NCBI RefSeq assembly: GCF_046297595.1
Contig: NZ_JBKBHT010000005.1
Coordinates: forward strand, 1 to 64,000
Length of the DNA stretch: 64,000 bases
DNA from: Ferrovibrio sp046297595
GTDB lineage: Bacteria; Pseudomonadota; Alphaproteobacteria; Ferrovibrionales; Ferrovibrionaceae
Direction: 5' to 3'
The number at the start of each line of letters is the position of its first letter. Position 1 is the first letter of the stretch. The translations under genes and the position numbers were made by a program. The notes beneath the pieces are model-generated. The model had not been told where the DNA came from. It saw only the letters and a program-made list of their open reading frames with translations, and did no database searches. Shown one piece after another: positions 9,900 to 17,931 of this stretch.

Positions 9900-10499
9900 T
9901 TAAGCGGAATTTTCTGCCGCCCCATCGGCATGAATGACCCGGACCTCGGGTTTTGCGTCCAGCCAGTCGCCGCTCCAACAGCCCTGATCTTTGCGGCGCT
10001 GCCAGAACTGGCAGAAGAAGATGATATCCGGCGTGGCAGAATCTGCATAACGCAGCGGCATCACCAGGCGATAGGTGATCCCATTCACGAAATTACCTTC
10101 ATCGTGATAAAGGCTGGATGTGTATACCGGCAGGCATTCCGCCAGCACAGTGCGGTTCAGCAGGCGCACATAGTCCAGATAGCCCGCGGGCAGCACTTCA
10201 TCCAGATAACAGCCGGTCAATTCGCGACCGGTATAGAGTGCGACATGAGTGCCGGCCAGACGGAAGCGGTAACGGTCGTCGTCGGTATTGCGCCCGGTGA
10301 CGCGGTCGAGCAGCATGACGTTGGGCAGCAGGGCAGGGAAATCGAGCGGATCGATATCGGCGCGCAGCGGTACCTCGCCGGACCGTGCCCGGGAAAACCA
10401 GTAGCGCGCCAGCATCTGCAGGCGGTCGTCCGGAATGTCGGCGATACGACCGTGGCCGATCTCTAGGCTGACGCGGGGCAGAGTGGCGAAAGTATCCAC
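9900..10499 (-). CDS. PAS_5-type (PF07310-like) domain protein
   Basis: A 199-residue soluble protein that fits the PAS_5 family: ARYWFSRARSGEVPLRADIDPLDF near residues 31-54 (given as a region), LLPNVMLLDRV, then RYRFRLAGTHVALYTGRELTG. These proteins have a PAS-like fold found almost only in alphaproteobacteria, mostly of unknown function and ligand. It is the last gene of a probable three-gene operon, 15 bases after the SelW-like gene and downstream of a degenerate GGDEF/EAL protein, which suggests signalling. A second family member is at 14443-14958. Confidence 0.82.
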   Translation of the reverse strand: MDTFATLPRVSLEIGHGRIADIPDDRLQMLARYWFSRARSGEVPLRADIDPLDFPALLPNVMLLDRVTGRNTDDDRYRFRLAGTHVALYTGRELTGCYLDEVLPAGYLDYVRLLNRTVLAECLPVYTSSLYHDEGNFVNGITYRLVMPLRYADSATPDIIFFCQFWQRRKDQGCWSGDWLDAKPEVRVIHADGAAENSA

Positions 10500-10514
10500 G
10501 CTTCCTCCTGCCGC

Positions 10515-10799
10515 TTAACGGTCGATATGGCCGAGATCGCGCTGGGGATCGAGACGGTCGCGCACGATCTGCTTGAGCGTTTTTACATCCGGAAAGCCAT
10601 TGTCGCGCTTCCTTTCCCAGATCGTGTCGTCGTCGTAGCGGATTTCGAATATGCCGCCCGTGCCCGGCTGCAGGGCGACTTCGGCCAGATCATCGCCAAA
10701 GGTGGAAAGCAGTTCCTGCGCCATCCAGGCTGCGCGCAGCAACCATTGGCACTGCGTGCAATAAACAATGGTTATGTGCGGCCGGTCGGCTGTGGGCAT
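10515..10799 (-). CDS. SelT/SelW/SelH (Rdx) family selenoprotein-like protein
   Basis: A 94-residue thioredoxin-like protein with the CxxC redox motif at Cys14-Cys17 after a YC strand. This is the position where vertebrate SelW has selenocysteine; here both residues are cysteine. The segment GTGGIFEIRYDDDTIWERKRDNGFPD matches the Rdx family C-terminal half (region about 49-74). The family is thought to act in thiol redox reactions, though bacterial substrates are unknown. It sits between the degenerate GGDEF/EAL gene (gap 6 bases) and the PAS_5 gene (gap 15 bases), so all three are probably co-transcribed. Confidence 0.88.
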   Translation of the reverse strand: MPTADRPHITIVYCTQCQWLLRAAWMAQELLSTFGDDLAEVALQPGTGGIFEIRYDDDTIWERKRDNGFPDVKTLKQIVRDRLDPQRDLGHIDR

Positions 10800-10805
10800 G
10801 TGATG

Positions 10806-12167
10806 CTAACCCGGAATGTGATCGCTGCGTAAGCCATCCAGCAGGCCCGGGGTGGCGACCATGCCGCTCACCGCGTCGCCCCAGATGATATCGAAACCCG
10901 CCGCAACGCCCATGCGCAGATCGTCGCGGTTGTTGATGTTGGCGAGGATCGCGACGTTACGATGCAGGTGGACGCGGCGCGCGAAATTGCTGATGTCGGT
11001 CTGCAGCCGGGCGGCATCGTGCTGGTCGGCAGGTATTTCCGTGCTCAGGCCGTAGCAGCCGGTGCCGGCATAAATGTCCACAAGTTTAACGTCAGCTGCC
11101 ACATGCGCGACCTGCAGGGAGGATAGCGGCCGGAGGTAGGATACCAGGTCGCCCAGCCGGCTGGCCGGCATACCGACCGGCAGATTGGTGACGGCAAAGG
11201 CGATGAAGGTGCGGATGCCGTCGGGCACCTCGCGCAGGCGGCCGAAATACTGTTCCCGCAGACGGCTGATGCTCAGTGTGTCGTAACTGATCGGAACCAC
11301 CAGCTTGGTCTGCAGGTTGGCGCTGATCATGCGTTGCAGGCCGAGCAGGGCGGCGCCAAGCGTGAAACGGTCTAGCGCGGGCAGCAACTCTTCCGGTTTG
11401 TCGAGCAGCGGATCGTCATCGACCAGCACCATTCGCCCCGTGCGCTTGCTGGTGACGCTGGTCAGGAACGACGAAAATACCCGACGTTTCGTATTGAACA
11501 TCGGGCGGAAGTTGGCGCTGCACTGCTTGAGGTAGTCTTCGGTGCTGGTGCGATGGAACAGCGTGCTGAAATCCTGGTTCAGCTCGGGAATGTCGGCAAA
11601 CTCCGACTCCGCGCCCCCTTCCATGACCGAGTGCTCCCGGGCCGCCGCGTCGGCACTGACCCGCACATGCTCGATCAACTCATCCAGCGAGTTGACCTTT
11701 TCCAGCACGAATTGCCGATTGATTTCGGCCACGCGCGAAACCACGGCGATCTCATGGACGGTCGATTCCTCGCCGACGATCAGTTTCTCGATCTCTTCGG
11801 CGATCATGCGGGCCTTGAACTCAGCCTCGCGCTGCCGCAGGCGGGTGAACAGGATCAGAAAGTTTTCGTCATCCACCCTGTAATAGGCATCGGTCAGATC
11901 CAGGCGGCGCCGGAATATGCCTTCGATCAGGCGGAAAATCTGTTCGCTGCGCTGTTCCCAGCGCTCGCCCAGCGCAGCCCGGATGCCTGAGAGGCCAATC
12001 AGTTGCAGCGAACCGGCGGCAATCTTGCCGGGCGTGATGCCGAGGCCAGTGAGGCCCTGCGGACCCGCATCGGCAGGTTCGCGCCGACGGGGCGCCGGTG
12101 GCGGCTCGTCCTTCCCGGCGAGAATCTGGCCCAGCCTCTGGAGGAGGGATGTCCGACTATTATCCAT
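10806..12167 (-). CDS. Degenerate GGDEF/EAL-like signalling protein
   Basis: A 453-residue cytosolic protein. Residues about 55-135 look like a worn GGDEF fold (RIFRR..DAYYRVDDENFLILFTRL, then an AEEIEKLI helix) without a GGDEF signature. The C-terminal 200 residues resemble an EAL-type TIM barrel: LVVPISYDTL, AFAVTNLP, HVAADVKLVDIYAG, and a final GVAAGFDIIWGDAVSG that mirrors the GCDYxQGYxxG end of EAL domains. The catalytic EAL motif and metal ligands are not visible, so an inactive c-di-GMP-binding or protein-interaction role is likely. This is inference from weak pattern similarity. It is the first gene of an operon with the SelW-like and PAS_5 genes. Confidence 0.68.
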   Translation of the reverse strand: MDNSRTSLLQRLGQILAGKDEPPPAPRRREPADAGPQGLTGLGITPGKIAAGSLQLIGLSGIRAALGERWEQRSEQIFRLIEGIFRRRLDLTDAYYRVDDENFLILFTRLRQREAEFKARMIAEEIEKLIVGEESTVHEIAVVSRVAEINRQFVLEKVNSLDELIEHVRVSADAAAREHSVMEGGAESEFADIPELNQDFSTLFHRTSTEDYLKQCSANFRPMFNTKRRVFSSFLTSVTSKRTGRMVLVDDDPLLDKPEELLPALDRFTLGAALLGLQRMISANLQTKLVVPISYDTLSISRLREQYFGRLREVPDGIRTFIAFAVTNLPVGMPASRLGDLVSYLRPLSSLQVAHVAADVKLVDIYAGTGCYGLSTEIPADQHDAARLQTDISNFARRVHLHRNVAILANINNRDDLRMGVAAGFDIIWGDAVSGMVATPGLLDGLRSDHIPG

Positions 12168-12366
12168 GGAATGGGAACGCGTCGTCTGGTTGGTTGCGGC
12201 GGAAAGGCTACGCGCAGACGTAAATTCGACGGAAGTATTACATCATTTTCCAAGTGGATGGCTGCGAGGTTTCTTTAATAGCGAGTCGATTATAAAATAT
12301 TTATTATATATCAATATGATAGAGTGATTTTTGCGGCCTGCTAATCTCACGGCGCATAGACATTTT
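12168..12366. other. AT-rich divergent intergenic region
   Basis: Lies between the degenerate GGDEF/EAL gene and the TetR promoter. The stretch around 12275-12325 is almost pure A/T in a genome of otherwise high GC. It has no ORF with a ribosome-binding site. It probably contains the minus-strand promoter for the GGDEF/EAL-SelW-PAS_5 operon and could attract an AT-binding nucleoid protein. Confidence 0.5.
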
Positions 12367-12420
12367 TTGACACTAAGCAAAATTCACGAGCATAATATGA
12401 TGATTGTCATCATATTATGC
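12367..12420 (+). promoter_or_regulatory. tetR-MATE promoter with overlapping 31-bp palindromic operator
   Basis: A consensus -35 TTGACA (12367-12372) lies 18 bases before a -10 CATAAT (12391-12396). A perfect inverted repeat with 14-base arms (12390-12403 and 12407-12420, arm GCATAATATGATGA, spacer TTG) covers the -10 and the likely start site. The tetR ATG is at 12431. The layout is that of a TetR autorepression operator. Confidence 0.82.
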
Positions 12421-12430
12421 CTGACTAACG

Positions 12431-13039
12431 ATGAATCAGACCGGACTTCAACTCGCTCCAACCCCGCGCCGCCAGGCCACGCGGGAGAGGATTCTGCGCG
12501 CGGCGGCCAGCGCGATCCGGGCCCAGGGCCCACAGGGCGTGGGCGTGCTGGAAATCATGCGTGAGGCCGGCCTGACCCATGGCGGTTTTTATGCGCATTT
12601 CAAATCCAAGGACAATCTGGTCGCCGCCGCCATTGCCACGATGTTCGGGCAGGGACGGGAACGCTTTTTCGCCCGTACGGCCGACAGGCAGGGTATCGAG
12701 GCCCTGCGTCTGTGGATCGATGCCTATGTCTCGCCCTCGCATCGCGACAATGTGGGCGGAGGTTGCGCGCTGGCGGCGCTGACCAGCGATGTCGCCCGTC
12801 TGGATGCGGCAAGCCGGGCCGCCTTCGACGAGGGCCTGCGCGGCATCGTGGCGCGGTTCGTGGCGCATCTGCCGGCGCGCGAAGAATTCGATGCCGAATC
12901 TTTCGCCATGGCACTGCTGGCCGAAATGGCCGGCGCCGTGGCGCTGGCCCGCGCGGTGAGTGACGGAGATTTGTCCGACCGTATCCTGCAATCGGCCCGC
13001 GTCAGTCTGCAGGCCCGCCTGAATCAGGTGGAAGCATGA
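12431..13039 (+). CDS. TetR-family transcriptional repressor
   Basis: A 202-residue regulator. The N-terminal helix-turn-helix (about residues 16-62) has the family pattern TRERILRAAASAIRAQGP, then EIMREAGLTHGGFYAHFKSKDNL. The C-terminal ligand-binding part fits the AcrR/TetR_C class in length. It overlaps the downstream MATE gene by four bases (ATGA), so repressor and pump are co-translated. The perfect palindrome on its promoter implies autoregulation and drug-induced expression of the pump; that is inference. The ribosome-binding site is weak, and the transcript leader would be only about 25-30 bases. Confidence 0.92.
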   Translation: MNQTGLQLAPTPRRQATRERILRAAASAIRAQGPQGVGVLEIMREAGLTHGGFYAHFKSKDNLVAAAIATMFGQGRERFFARTADRQGIEALRLWIDAYVSPSHRDNVGGGCALAALTSDVARLDAASRAAFDEGLRGIVARFVAHLPAREEFDAESFAMALLAEMAGAVALARAVSDGDLSDRILQSARVSLQARLNQVEA

Positions 13040-14430
13040 ACGAGCAGAGCCCTGTCGCTGCCGATCCACGCCCCTTCGTGCAGCCGATCCGCCCGCCACC
13101 GCCTGTGCAGGAAAAACTGCTGGCCGCGCCGATCCTGCCGACCCTGCTGAAACTCACCCTGCCCAACACGGTGGCGATGGGGGCCACCGCGCTGGCTGCG
13201 ATTGCCGAGACGGCGTATGTGGGCCTGCTGGGTGTCGAACCACTGGCCGCGATGGCGCTGGCATTTCCGATGATCATGCTGATGCAGATGACCTCGGCGG
13301 GCGCGATGGGGGGCGGCGTGTCGTCGGCCATTGCGCGTTCGCTGGGCGGCGGTGATATCGTCCGCGCCAATGCCCTGGCGCTGCATGCCGTGGTGATCGC
13401 GGTTTGCGCCGGCTTGCTTTTCACGGCCTTTTTCTGGCTGCTGGGGCCGGCGATCTATCGGTTGCTGGGTGGTCGCGGCGATACGCTGGCTCAGGCCGTG
13501 CTGTATTCCAACACTGTATTTTCCGGTGCCATCGCGGTCTGGCTGTTCAATACGCTGTCGTCGGTGTTGCGCGGTAGCGGCAATATGGCTGTGCCGTCCG
13601 CCCTGGGCCTGGCCGTTGCCGTATTGCAGATCATGATCGGCGGCACGCTCGGCCTCGGGCTGGGGCCGGTGCCGCGGCTTGGCATGATGGGAGTCGCGCT
13701 CGGGCAGGTGATCGCCTTCAGCCTCGGCACGCTGTATCTGGCCTGGCATCTGCTGGCGGGTCATGCCCGGCTGCGCCTCAGCCCCGGCAGTTTCGAGGCT
13801 CGGAGGGAAATGTTCGCCGACATCCTGAAGGTCGGTGCCATGGCCAGCCTGTCGTCACTGCAGACCGTGCTGACCATCCTGATCTTCACCGGATTGGTGG
13901 CGCGTTTCGGCACCGTGGCATTGGCCGGCTATGGCATTGGGGCGCGGCTTGAATTCATGCTGATCCCGATTGCCTTCTCGGTTGGCGTGGCCAGTGTGCC
14001 GATGGTGGGCATGGCGATTGGTGCCCGTGACGTGCCGCGTGCCCGTCGCGTGGCCTGGACCGCCGGCAGCCTGGCTTTCGGCATCCTGGCTGTGATCGGC
14101 CTGATCGTTATCCTGCTGCCCGATGTCTGGTCGGGCCTCTTCACCGAAGATGCCGCCGTGATCGCGGCGGCACGGCAGTATCTGATCGCGGCCGGCGCCG
14201 GTTTTCCATTCTTCGGCCTCGGCCTGTGCCTGTATTTCGCATCGCAGGGCGCAGGCAGACTGGTGGGGCCGGTTCTGGCCGGCACGCTTCGTCTGGCTCT
14301 GGTGGCTTTGGGCGGCTGGCTCCTGACCATGCAGGCCGCTCCGGTCTGGACGCTGTTCGCGCTGGCCGGCGGGGCGATGATGATCTATGGGTTGGCCACG
14401 CTGGCTGCGGTGCGGTTCACCCGCTGGTGA
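13036..14430 (+). CDS. MATE-family multidrug efflux transporter
   Basis: A 464-residue inner-membrane protein with about 12 hydrophobic segments. It shows the duplicated MatE layout: the first half starts ILPTLLKLTLPNTVAMG, the second ILKVGAMASLSSLQT. Family members export cationic drugs in exchange for Na+ or H+. The N-terminal 30 residues are Pro-rich and cytosolic. The start overlaps the tetR stop, and the pair forms a regulator-pump operon behind a single operator. Substrate and coupling ion cannot be read from the sequence. Confidence 0.92.
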   Translation: MNEQSPVAADPRPFVQPIRPPPPVQEKLLAAPILPTLLKLTLPNTVAMGATALAAIAETAYVGLLGVEPLAAMALAFPMIMLMQMTSAGAMGGGVSSAIARSLGGGDIVRANALALHAVVIAVCAGLLFTAFFWLLGPAIYRLLGGRGDTLAQAVLYSNTVFSGAIAVWLFNTLSSVLRGSGNMAVPSALGLAVAVLQIMIGGTLGLGLGPVPRLGMMGVALGQVIAFSLGTLYLAWHLLAGHARLRLSPGSFEARREMFADILKVGAMASLSSLQTVLTILIFTGLVARFGTVALAGYGIGARLEFMLIPIAFSVGVASVPMVGMAIGARDVPRARRVAWTAGSLAFGILAVIGLIVILLPDVWSGLFTEDAAVIAAARQYLIAAGAGFPFFGLGLCLYFASQGAGRLVGPVLAGTLRLALVALGGWLLTMQAAPVWTLFALAGGAMMIYGLATLAAVRFTRW

Positions 14431-14442
14431 GCAGCGCCGAGT

Positions 14443-14958
14443 TCAGTCTCTGGCGCCGTGGTAGTAAAACACCGAAATGATACGGTCGATGATGATGCCA
14501 TCGTCGGCCAGCGGGCAGTGAACATATTCCAGATCTGCATAGTCGTGCCGGAATTTCATGCGCGGCGGCCCATGCCAATAGTAGCTCACGCCGGTCTGCA
14601 GTACCTGTTGGCGCACATCGAGTATCACATTGGCAGGCTGGCCCGACAGGTGCGTGTTGGTGGCGACGATCTCGTCGATATAACGGTTCATCATCGGCGA
14701 TAGCGCTGCTTCAAGCACGACCTCGCCGGCCACACGCACAAAAAACCGCGCGGGCTGCGGCGCCGGTTGGCGCTCCACCTGCACCAGCACTATGTTGGGC
14801 AGCAGATGCAACACTGCGGCCATATCGAAATCATGGCGTGCCGGCAGACGGTCAAGCGGATGGATTTGCCGCATGTAGTGCAGGAAATCGCGCACCACAT
14901 TGCTGTGTGCTCGAGCCAGGATGTCGTCAATCGCTGCAATATTGGGGTGCGGAACCAT
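14443..14958 (-). CDS. PAS_5-type (PF07310-like) domain protein, second copy
   Basis: A 171-residue soluble protein related in pattern to the one at 9900-10499: FLHYMRQIHPLDRLPARHDFD, LLPNIVLVQVE, then RFFVRVAGEVVLEAA (each read as a separate block). The C-terminal half has the paired strands expected of a PAS-like fold (VSYYWHGPPRMKF, YVHCPLADDG). It is convergent with the MATE gene (12-base gap). No partner gene is adjacent. The ligand and output are unknown. Confidence 0.75.
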   Translation of the reverse strand: MVPHPNIAAIDDILARAHSNVVRDFLHYMRQIHPLDRLPARHDFDMAAVLHLLPNIVLVQVERQPAPQPARFFVRVAGEVVLEAALSPMMNRYIDEIVATNTHLSGQPANVILDVRQQVLQTGVSYYWHGPPRMKFRHDYADLEYVHCPLADDGIIIDRIISVFYYHGARD

Positions 14959-15014
14959 ACCGAATTATGGGTTCGCCAACCAGGAAAGACCAGCCGCCAA
15001 TAAGGCGACATGAA

Positions 15015-15046
15015 CGCCATCATGGTACCGCAATACCATGATGGCG
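15015..15046 (-). terminator. Hairpin downstream of argE
   Basis: Perfect 13-bp arms CGCCATCATGGTA / TACCATGATGGCG with a six-base loop, starting 8 bases past the argE stop. No T-run follows on the minus strand, so it may be a Rho-assisted terminator or a 3'-end stabiliser. Confidence 0.65.
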
Positions 15047-15053
15047 CGGGTAA

Positions 15054-16238
15054 TCAGACGGGTAGGGCGGCACCACCCTGTTTCACGCGCTCCAGCAGGC
15101 GGGCCATGAAGGCTTCGCAGAGGGCGATCTGCTCCAGTGCGATGAATTCATCGGGCTTGTGCGCCTGCTCAATCGAGCCGGGGCCACAGACAATCGTGGG
15201 AATGCCCAGTTCCGAGAACAGGCCGGCCTCGGTGCCGAAGGCTACCTTCTGCACGCGGTTGGCGCCGGTCAGGGCTTTGGCCAGTTCGACCACGCCCGCA
15301 CGATCGTCGGTGGCCAGGCCGGGGAATTCGGAAATCTGCGTGAAGGTGAAGCCGCAACTGGGGTCGATGGCCTTCAGTTCGGGCTCCAGCTTGTTTTTGG
15401 CATAGGCCACCACCTCAGCGTAAAGGGCATCCACATCGTCCTGCGGAAGGTAGCGGATTTCCCACAGGAAGCTGCAGTCCTTCGGCACGATATTCAGCGC
15501 AGTGCCGCCATTGACAGTGCCGGTATGCAGCGAGGTATAGGGTGGCGCGAATTCGCCGTCGAATGGGCCATGCTCGCGCTTCTTGCGCGCCAGCCCCTTG
15601 ATGAAGGCGATCAGCTCCGCGGCGGCTTCCACGGCATTGGCGCCCAGATGCGTGAGCGAGGAATGGCATTCGAAGCCGCGCACATCCACGCGCCAGCTTT
15701 TTTTGCCCTTGTGCTGGGCGATCACCTGCATCTCGGTCGGTTCGCCGACGATGCAGGCTTTGGGTTTCACCGGCATGTCCTTCAATACCTGGATCAGTTT
15801 CTTGGCGCCCAGACAGCCCACTTCCTCGTCATAGGTGAAGGCGTAATGAATCGGGGTTTCCAGTTTCTGCGCCAGAAACTTCGGCGCGTAGGACAGCGCC
15901 ACGGCAACGAAGCTTTTCATGTCAGAAGTGCCGCGACCGTACAGGCGGCCATCCTTTTCGGTCAATGTGAAGGGATCGGTATTCCATTCCTGCCCGTCGA
16001 TCGGCACGACGTCGGTATGGCCCGACAACACGATGCCGGGTTTGTCCTGCGGCCCCAGCGTGGCGTAGAGATTGGCCTTCTTGCGGCTGTCGTCATAGAC
16101 CAGTGTGACTTCCACGCCGAGCGATTGCAGGTGTTCCTGGATCCAGTAGATCAGGGCCAGATTGGAGTCGCGGCTCACCGTCGGCATCTCGATGAGCTGG
16201 CGAACCATGGCAAGGGCTTCTGCACTGGGTTTGGTCAT
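15054..16238 (-). CDS. argE: Acetylornithine deacetylase (M20 peptidase family)
   Basis: Removes the acetyl group from N-acetylornithine in arginine synthesis. The 394-residue protein has the M20 metal-site motifs in order: GHTDVVP (His ligand and catalytic Asp), GRGTSDMK (bridging Asp), TYDEEVGCLG (catalytic Glu and metal Glu), then FGTEAGLF and a late His in CGPGSIEQAHKPDEFI. The dimerisation lid lies between the halves. Other M20 amidohydrolases look similar, but the fit to proteobacterial ArgE is good. The denD-like gene ends 20 bases upstream, so the two may share a transcript, although their functions do not obviously connect. Confidence 0.9.
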   Translation of the reverse strand: MTKPSAEALAMVRQLIEMPTVSRDSNLALIYWIQEHLQSLGVEVTLVYDDSRKKANLYATLGPQDKPGIVLSGHTDVVPIDGQEWNTDPFTLTEKDGRLYGRGTSDMKSFVAVALSYAPKFLAQKLETPIHYAFTYDEEVGCLGAKKLIQVLKDMPVKPKACIVGEPTEMQVIAQHKGKKSWRVDVRGFECHSSLTHLGANAVEAAAELIAFIKGLARKKREHGPFDGEFAPPYTSLHTGTVNGGTALNIVPKDCSFLWEIRYLPQDDVDALYAEVVAYAKNKLEPELKAIDPSCGFTFTQISEFPGLATDDRAGVVELAKALTGANRVQKVAFGTEAGLFSELGIPTIVCGPGSIEQAHKPDEFIALEQIALCEAFMARLLERVKQGGAALPV

Positions 16239-16258
16239 GGGGAGGTACGCTTTCTTGC

Positions 16259-17266
16259 TTAGTTGGACTGTAGGCTTTTGATCTGGTTGTCGAGGTCGTC
16301 GGCGATGAAACCCTGCACGATCTCGTCGATGGAGGCGTCTGTGGTGAATCCCAGGGTAGCGGCACGGGCCGAACGCGTTTCTCCCGGCCAGCCATCCACG
16401 ATCTTCTGGATCGCCGGATCGGGTTGCCAGTGAATCGAACCGATCCTGCGATTGCCCTTGTTGCGTTCGACTGCGGCGGCCATTTCGCCGGCAGTGACGC
16501 GGATGCCGCTGAGCAGCAGCGTGCGGTCCTTGCCGAAGCTCTCGCCGGGCAGGTCATGGGCCCGTATGAAGGCATCCACCGTGCGCCGCGGCGACAGGCA
16601 GGCCATGGGCGAGTCTGGCCGCACCGGGCAGGTCGCATCCACGCCCGACAGCGGTTCGCGTATGATCGAACTGGCCCAGGTGGATGCGGCTTTGTTCGGT
16701 TTGCCCGGTCGCACCATGATGGTGGGCAGGCGGATGGCGCGGCCATCGACGAAGCCTTTACGGCTGTAGTCGTTGATCAGCAATTCGCCGGTCAGCTTCT
16801 GCACGCCGTAAGACGTGGTCGGTCGCTGCGCGGTTTCGTCGGTGACTGTCTTTGGCAACCCATCGCCGCCGTATACAGCGACGGAGGAGGCAAAGACCAT
16901 GCGTGGCGTGTGGGTGGTGATGGCGCGGCAGGCTTCCAGCACATAGCGGGTGCCTTCGAGATTGACGCGATAGCCGCCCTCGAAATCCGCCTCGGCACCG
17001 GACGAGACGATGGCGGCCAGATGGAACACCGAGTGCGTGTTGTGCCCGATCAGGCGCAGGACTTCGCCATGGTCGCCGATATCGCCGGCCATGCAGACGA
17101 TGCGCTCGTCCTGAGGACCCGCTGCTTCGACGGTATCGAACAGGGTGATGCGATGGATCGGTTCAGGCTTGCCGCTCGGGCCGGTCAGGCTGCCGCGCTT
17201 CAGCAGTTCCTGCGCCAGTTTCTGGCCGATGAAACCGGCTCCGCCGGTGATGACGACATTGAGCAT
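16259..17266 (-). CDS. denD: D-erythronate dehydrogenase-like SDR (NAD-dependent epimerase family)
   Basis: A 335-residue extended short-chain dehydrogenase. The NAD loop TGGAGFIG is at residues 7-14, and the catalytic YxxxK sits in SYGVQK after an SSVAVYG strand. The insert VRPGKPNKAASTWASSIIREPL and the C-terminal GFTTDASIDEIV match D-erythronate dehydrogenases (DenD), which oxidise D-erythronate to 2-oxo-tetronate. The dedicated downstream enzymes OtnK and OtnC are not in the window, but an OtnI/Hyi-type isomerase is at 25959-26753. DenD is my best reading; a related sugar-acid SDR remains possible. Confidence 0.82.
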   Translation of the reverse strand: MLNVVITGGAGFIGQKLAQELLKRGSLTGPSGKPEPIHRITLFDTVEAAGPQDERIVCMAGDIGDHGEVLRLIGHNTHSVFHLAAIVSSGAEADFEGGYRVNLEGTRYVLEACRAITTHTPRMVFASSVAVYGGDGLPKTVTDETAQRPTTSYGVQKLTGELLINDYSRKGFVDGRAIRLPTIMVRPGKPNKAASTWASSIIREPLSGVDATCPVRPDSPMACLSPRRTVDAFIRAHDLPGESFGKDRTLLLSGIRVTAGEMAAAVERNKGNRRIGSIHWQPDPAIQKIVDGWPGETRSARAATLGFTTDASIDEIVQGFIADDLDNQIKSLQSN

Positions 17267-17308
17267 GAACGCCCCCAGTAGACAGCAGGGAAAGCGCTCA
17301 CGCTAGCG

Positions 17309-17340
17309 ATGCCGGCCGGCGGAAACAAGCCGGCCGGCAT
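17309..17340 (-). terminator. Hairpin at the end of the ECF sigma operon
   Basis: Perfect 12-bp arms ATGCCGGCCGGC / GCCGGCCGGCAT with the eight-base loop GGAAACAA, 13 bases past the stop of the periplasmic sensor gene. It lacks a T-run. It separates that operon from denD on the same strand. Confidence 0.65.
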
Positions 17341-17353
17341 GGTTCGGGTTGGT

Positions 17354-17926
17354 TCAGTCCTGTGGTGGCGGCGGCAGGCGGTGCGGCGGCGGACCATCCA
17401 TATGGCGGCTACCACCCGGACCTCCCATGGGGCCATCCGGCGGGGGCGGCATGGGCGGGCCATGCCGCATGAGCCGTTGCGCCAGCTTAGCTCGTTCTTC
17501 CGGTGTCATGGCATCGGCCGCGGCCAGCAGTCCGGCCTGCAGGCCCTGCTGCAGCTGATCCAGCCGGCGGCGATGTTCAAGCAGGGCGGCTTCCAGTCTG
17601 GCGCGGTCGTAAGGTTCGGCGGCGAGGGCGGTGCCCAGCTCGCGGCTCATGTCGCGCAGGGTGAGAGCATTACCCTTGTGAGCTTTTTCGAACGCCTTGC
17701 GGAAAGCCTTGCCAGCATCGTCGGGCAGACGGCGGGCGAACTGCTCCTCGATATGGGCGCGGTCGCGGTCCATCCAGCGGCTGTACTTTACAAAGCGCAC
17801 GGCGCCCCAGCCGACGAAAGCCAGGTTGATCGCCACCGAGGCGATCAGGCCGATGGCGAGCCAGCGGTTGATACGCGACTTCGGCGCCGGTGCAGCCGGA
17901 GGCGGGGTGATGTTTGGGTCGGCCAT
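17354..17926 (-). CDS. Periplasmic heavy-metal-sensor-like protein (Metal_resist/CnrR type)
   Basis: A 190-residue membrane-anchored periplasmic protein. After a Pro-rich cytosolic start, one membrane helix lies at about residues 20-42 (LAIGLIASVAINLAFVGWGAV). A helical domain then carries the conserved RRLPDDAGKAFRKAF and RLEAALLEHRRRLDQLQQ, as in the Metal_resist (CnrR/ZraP-like) group. The C-terminal 40 residues are rich in Pro, Gly, Met and His (MPPPPDGPMGGPGG, then HMDGPPPHR), a possible metal-binding tail. The start at 17926 gives the short N-terminus. It lies 5 bases after the anti-sigma gene. The likely role, sensing metal or envelope stress for the sigma factor, is inference. Confidence 0.8.
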   Translation of the reverse strand: MADPNITPPPAAPAPKSRINRWLAIGLIASVAINLAFVGWGAVRFVKYSRWMDRDRAHIEEQFARRLPDDAGKAFRKAFEKAHKGNALTLRDMSRELGTALAAEPYDRARLEAALLEHRRRLDQLQQGLQAGLLAAADAMTPEERAKLAQRLMRHGPPMPPPPDGPMGGPGGSRHMDGPPPHRLPPPPQD

Positions 17927-17931
17927 GATTC

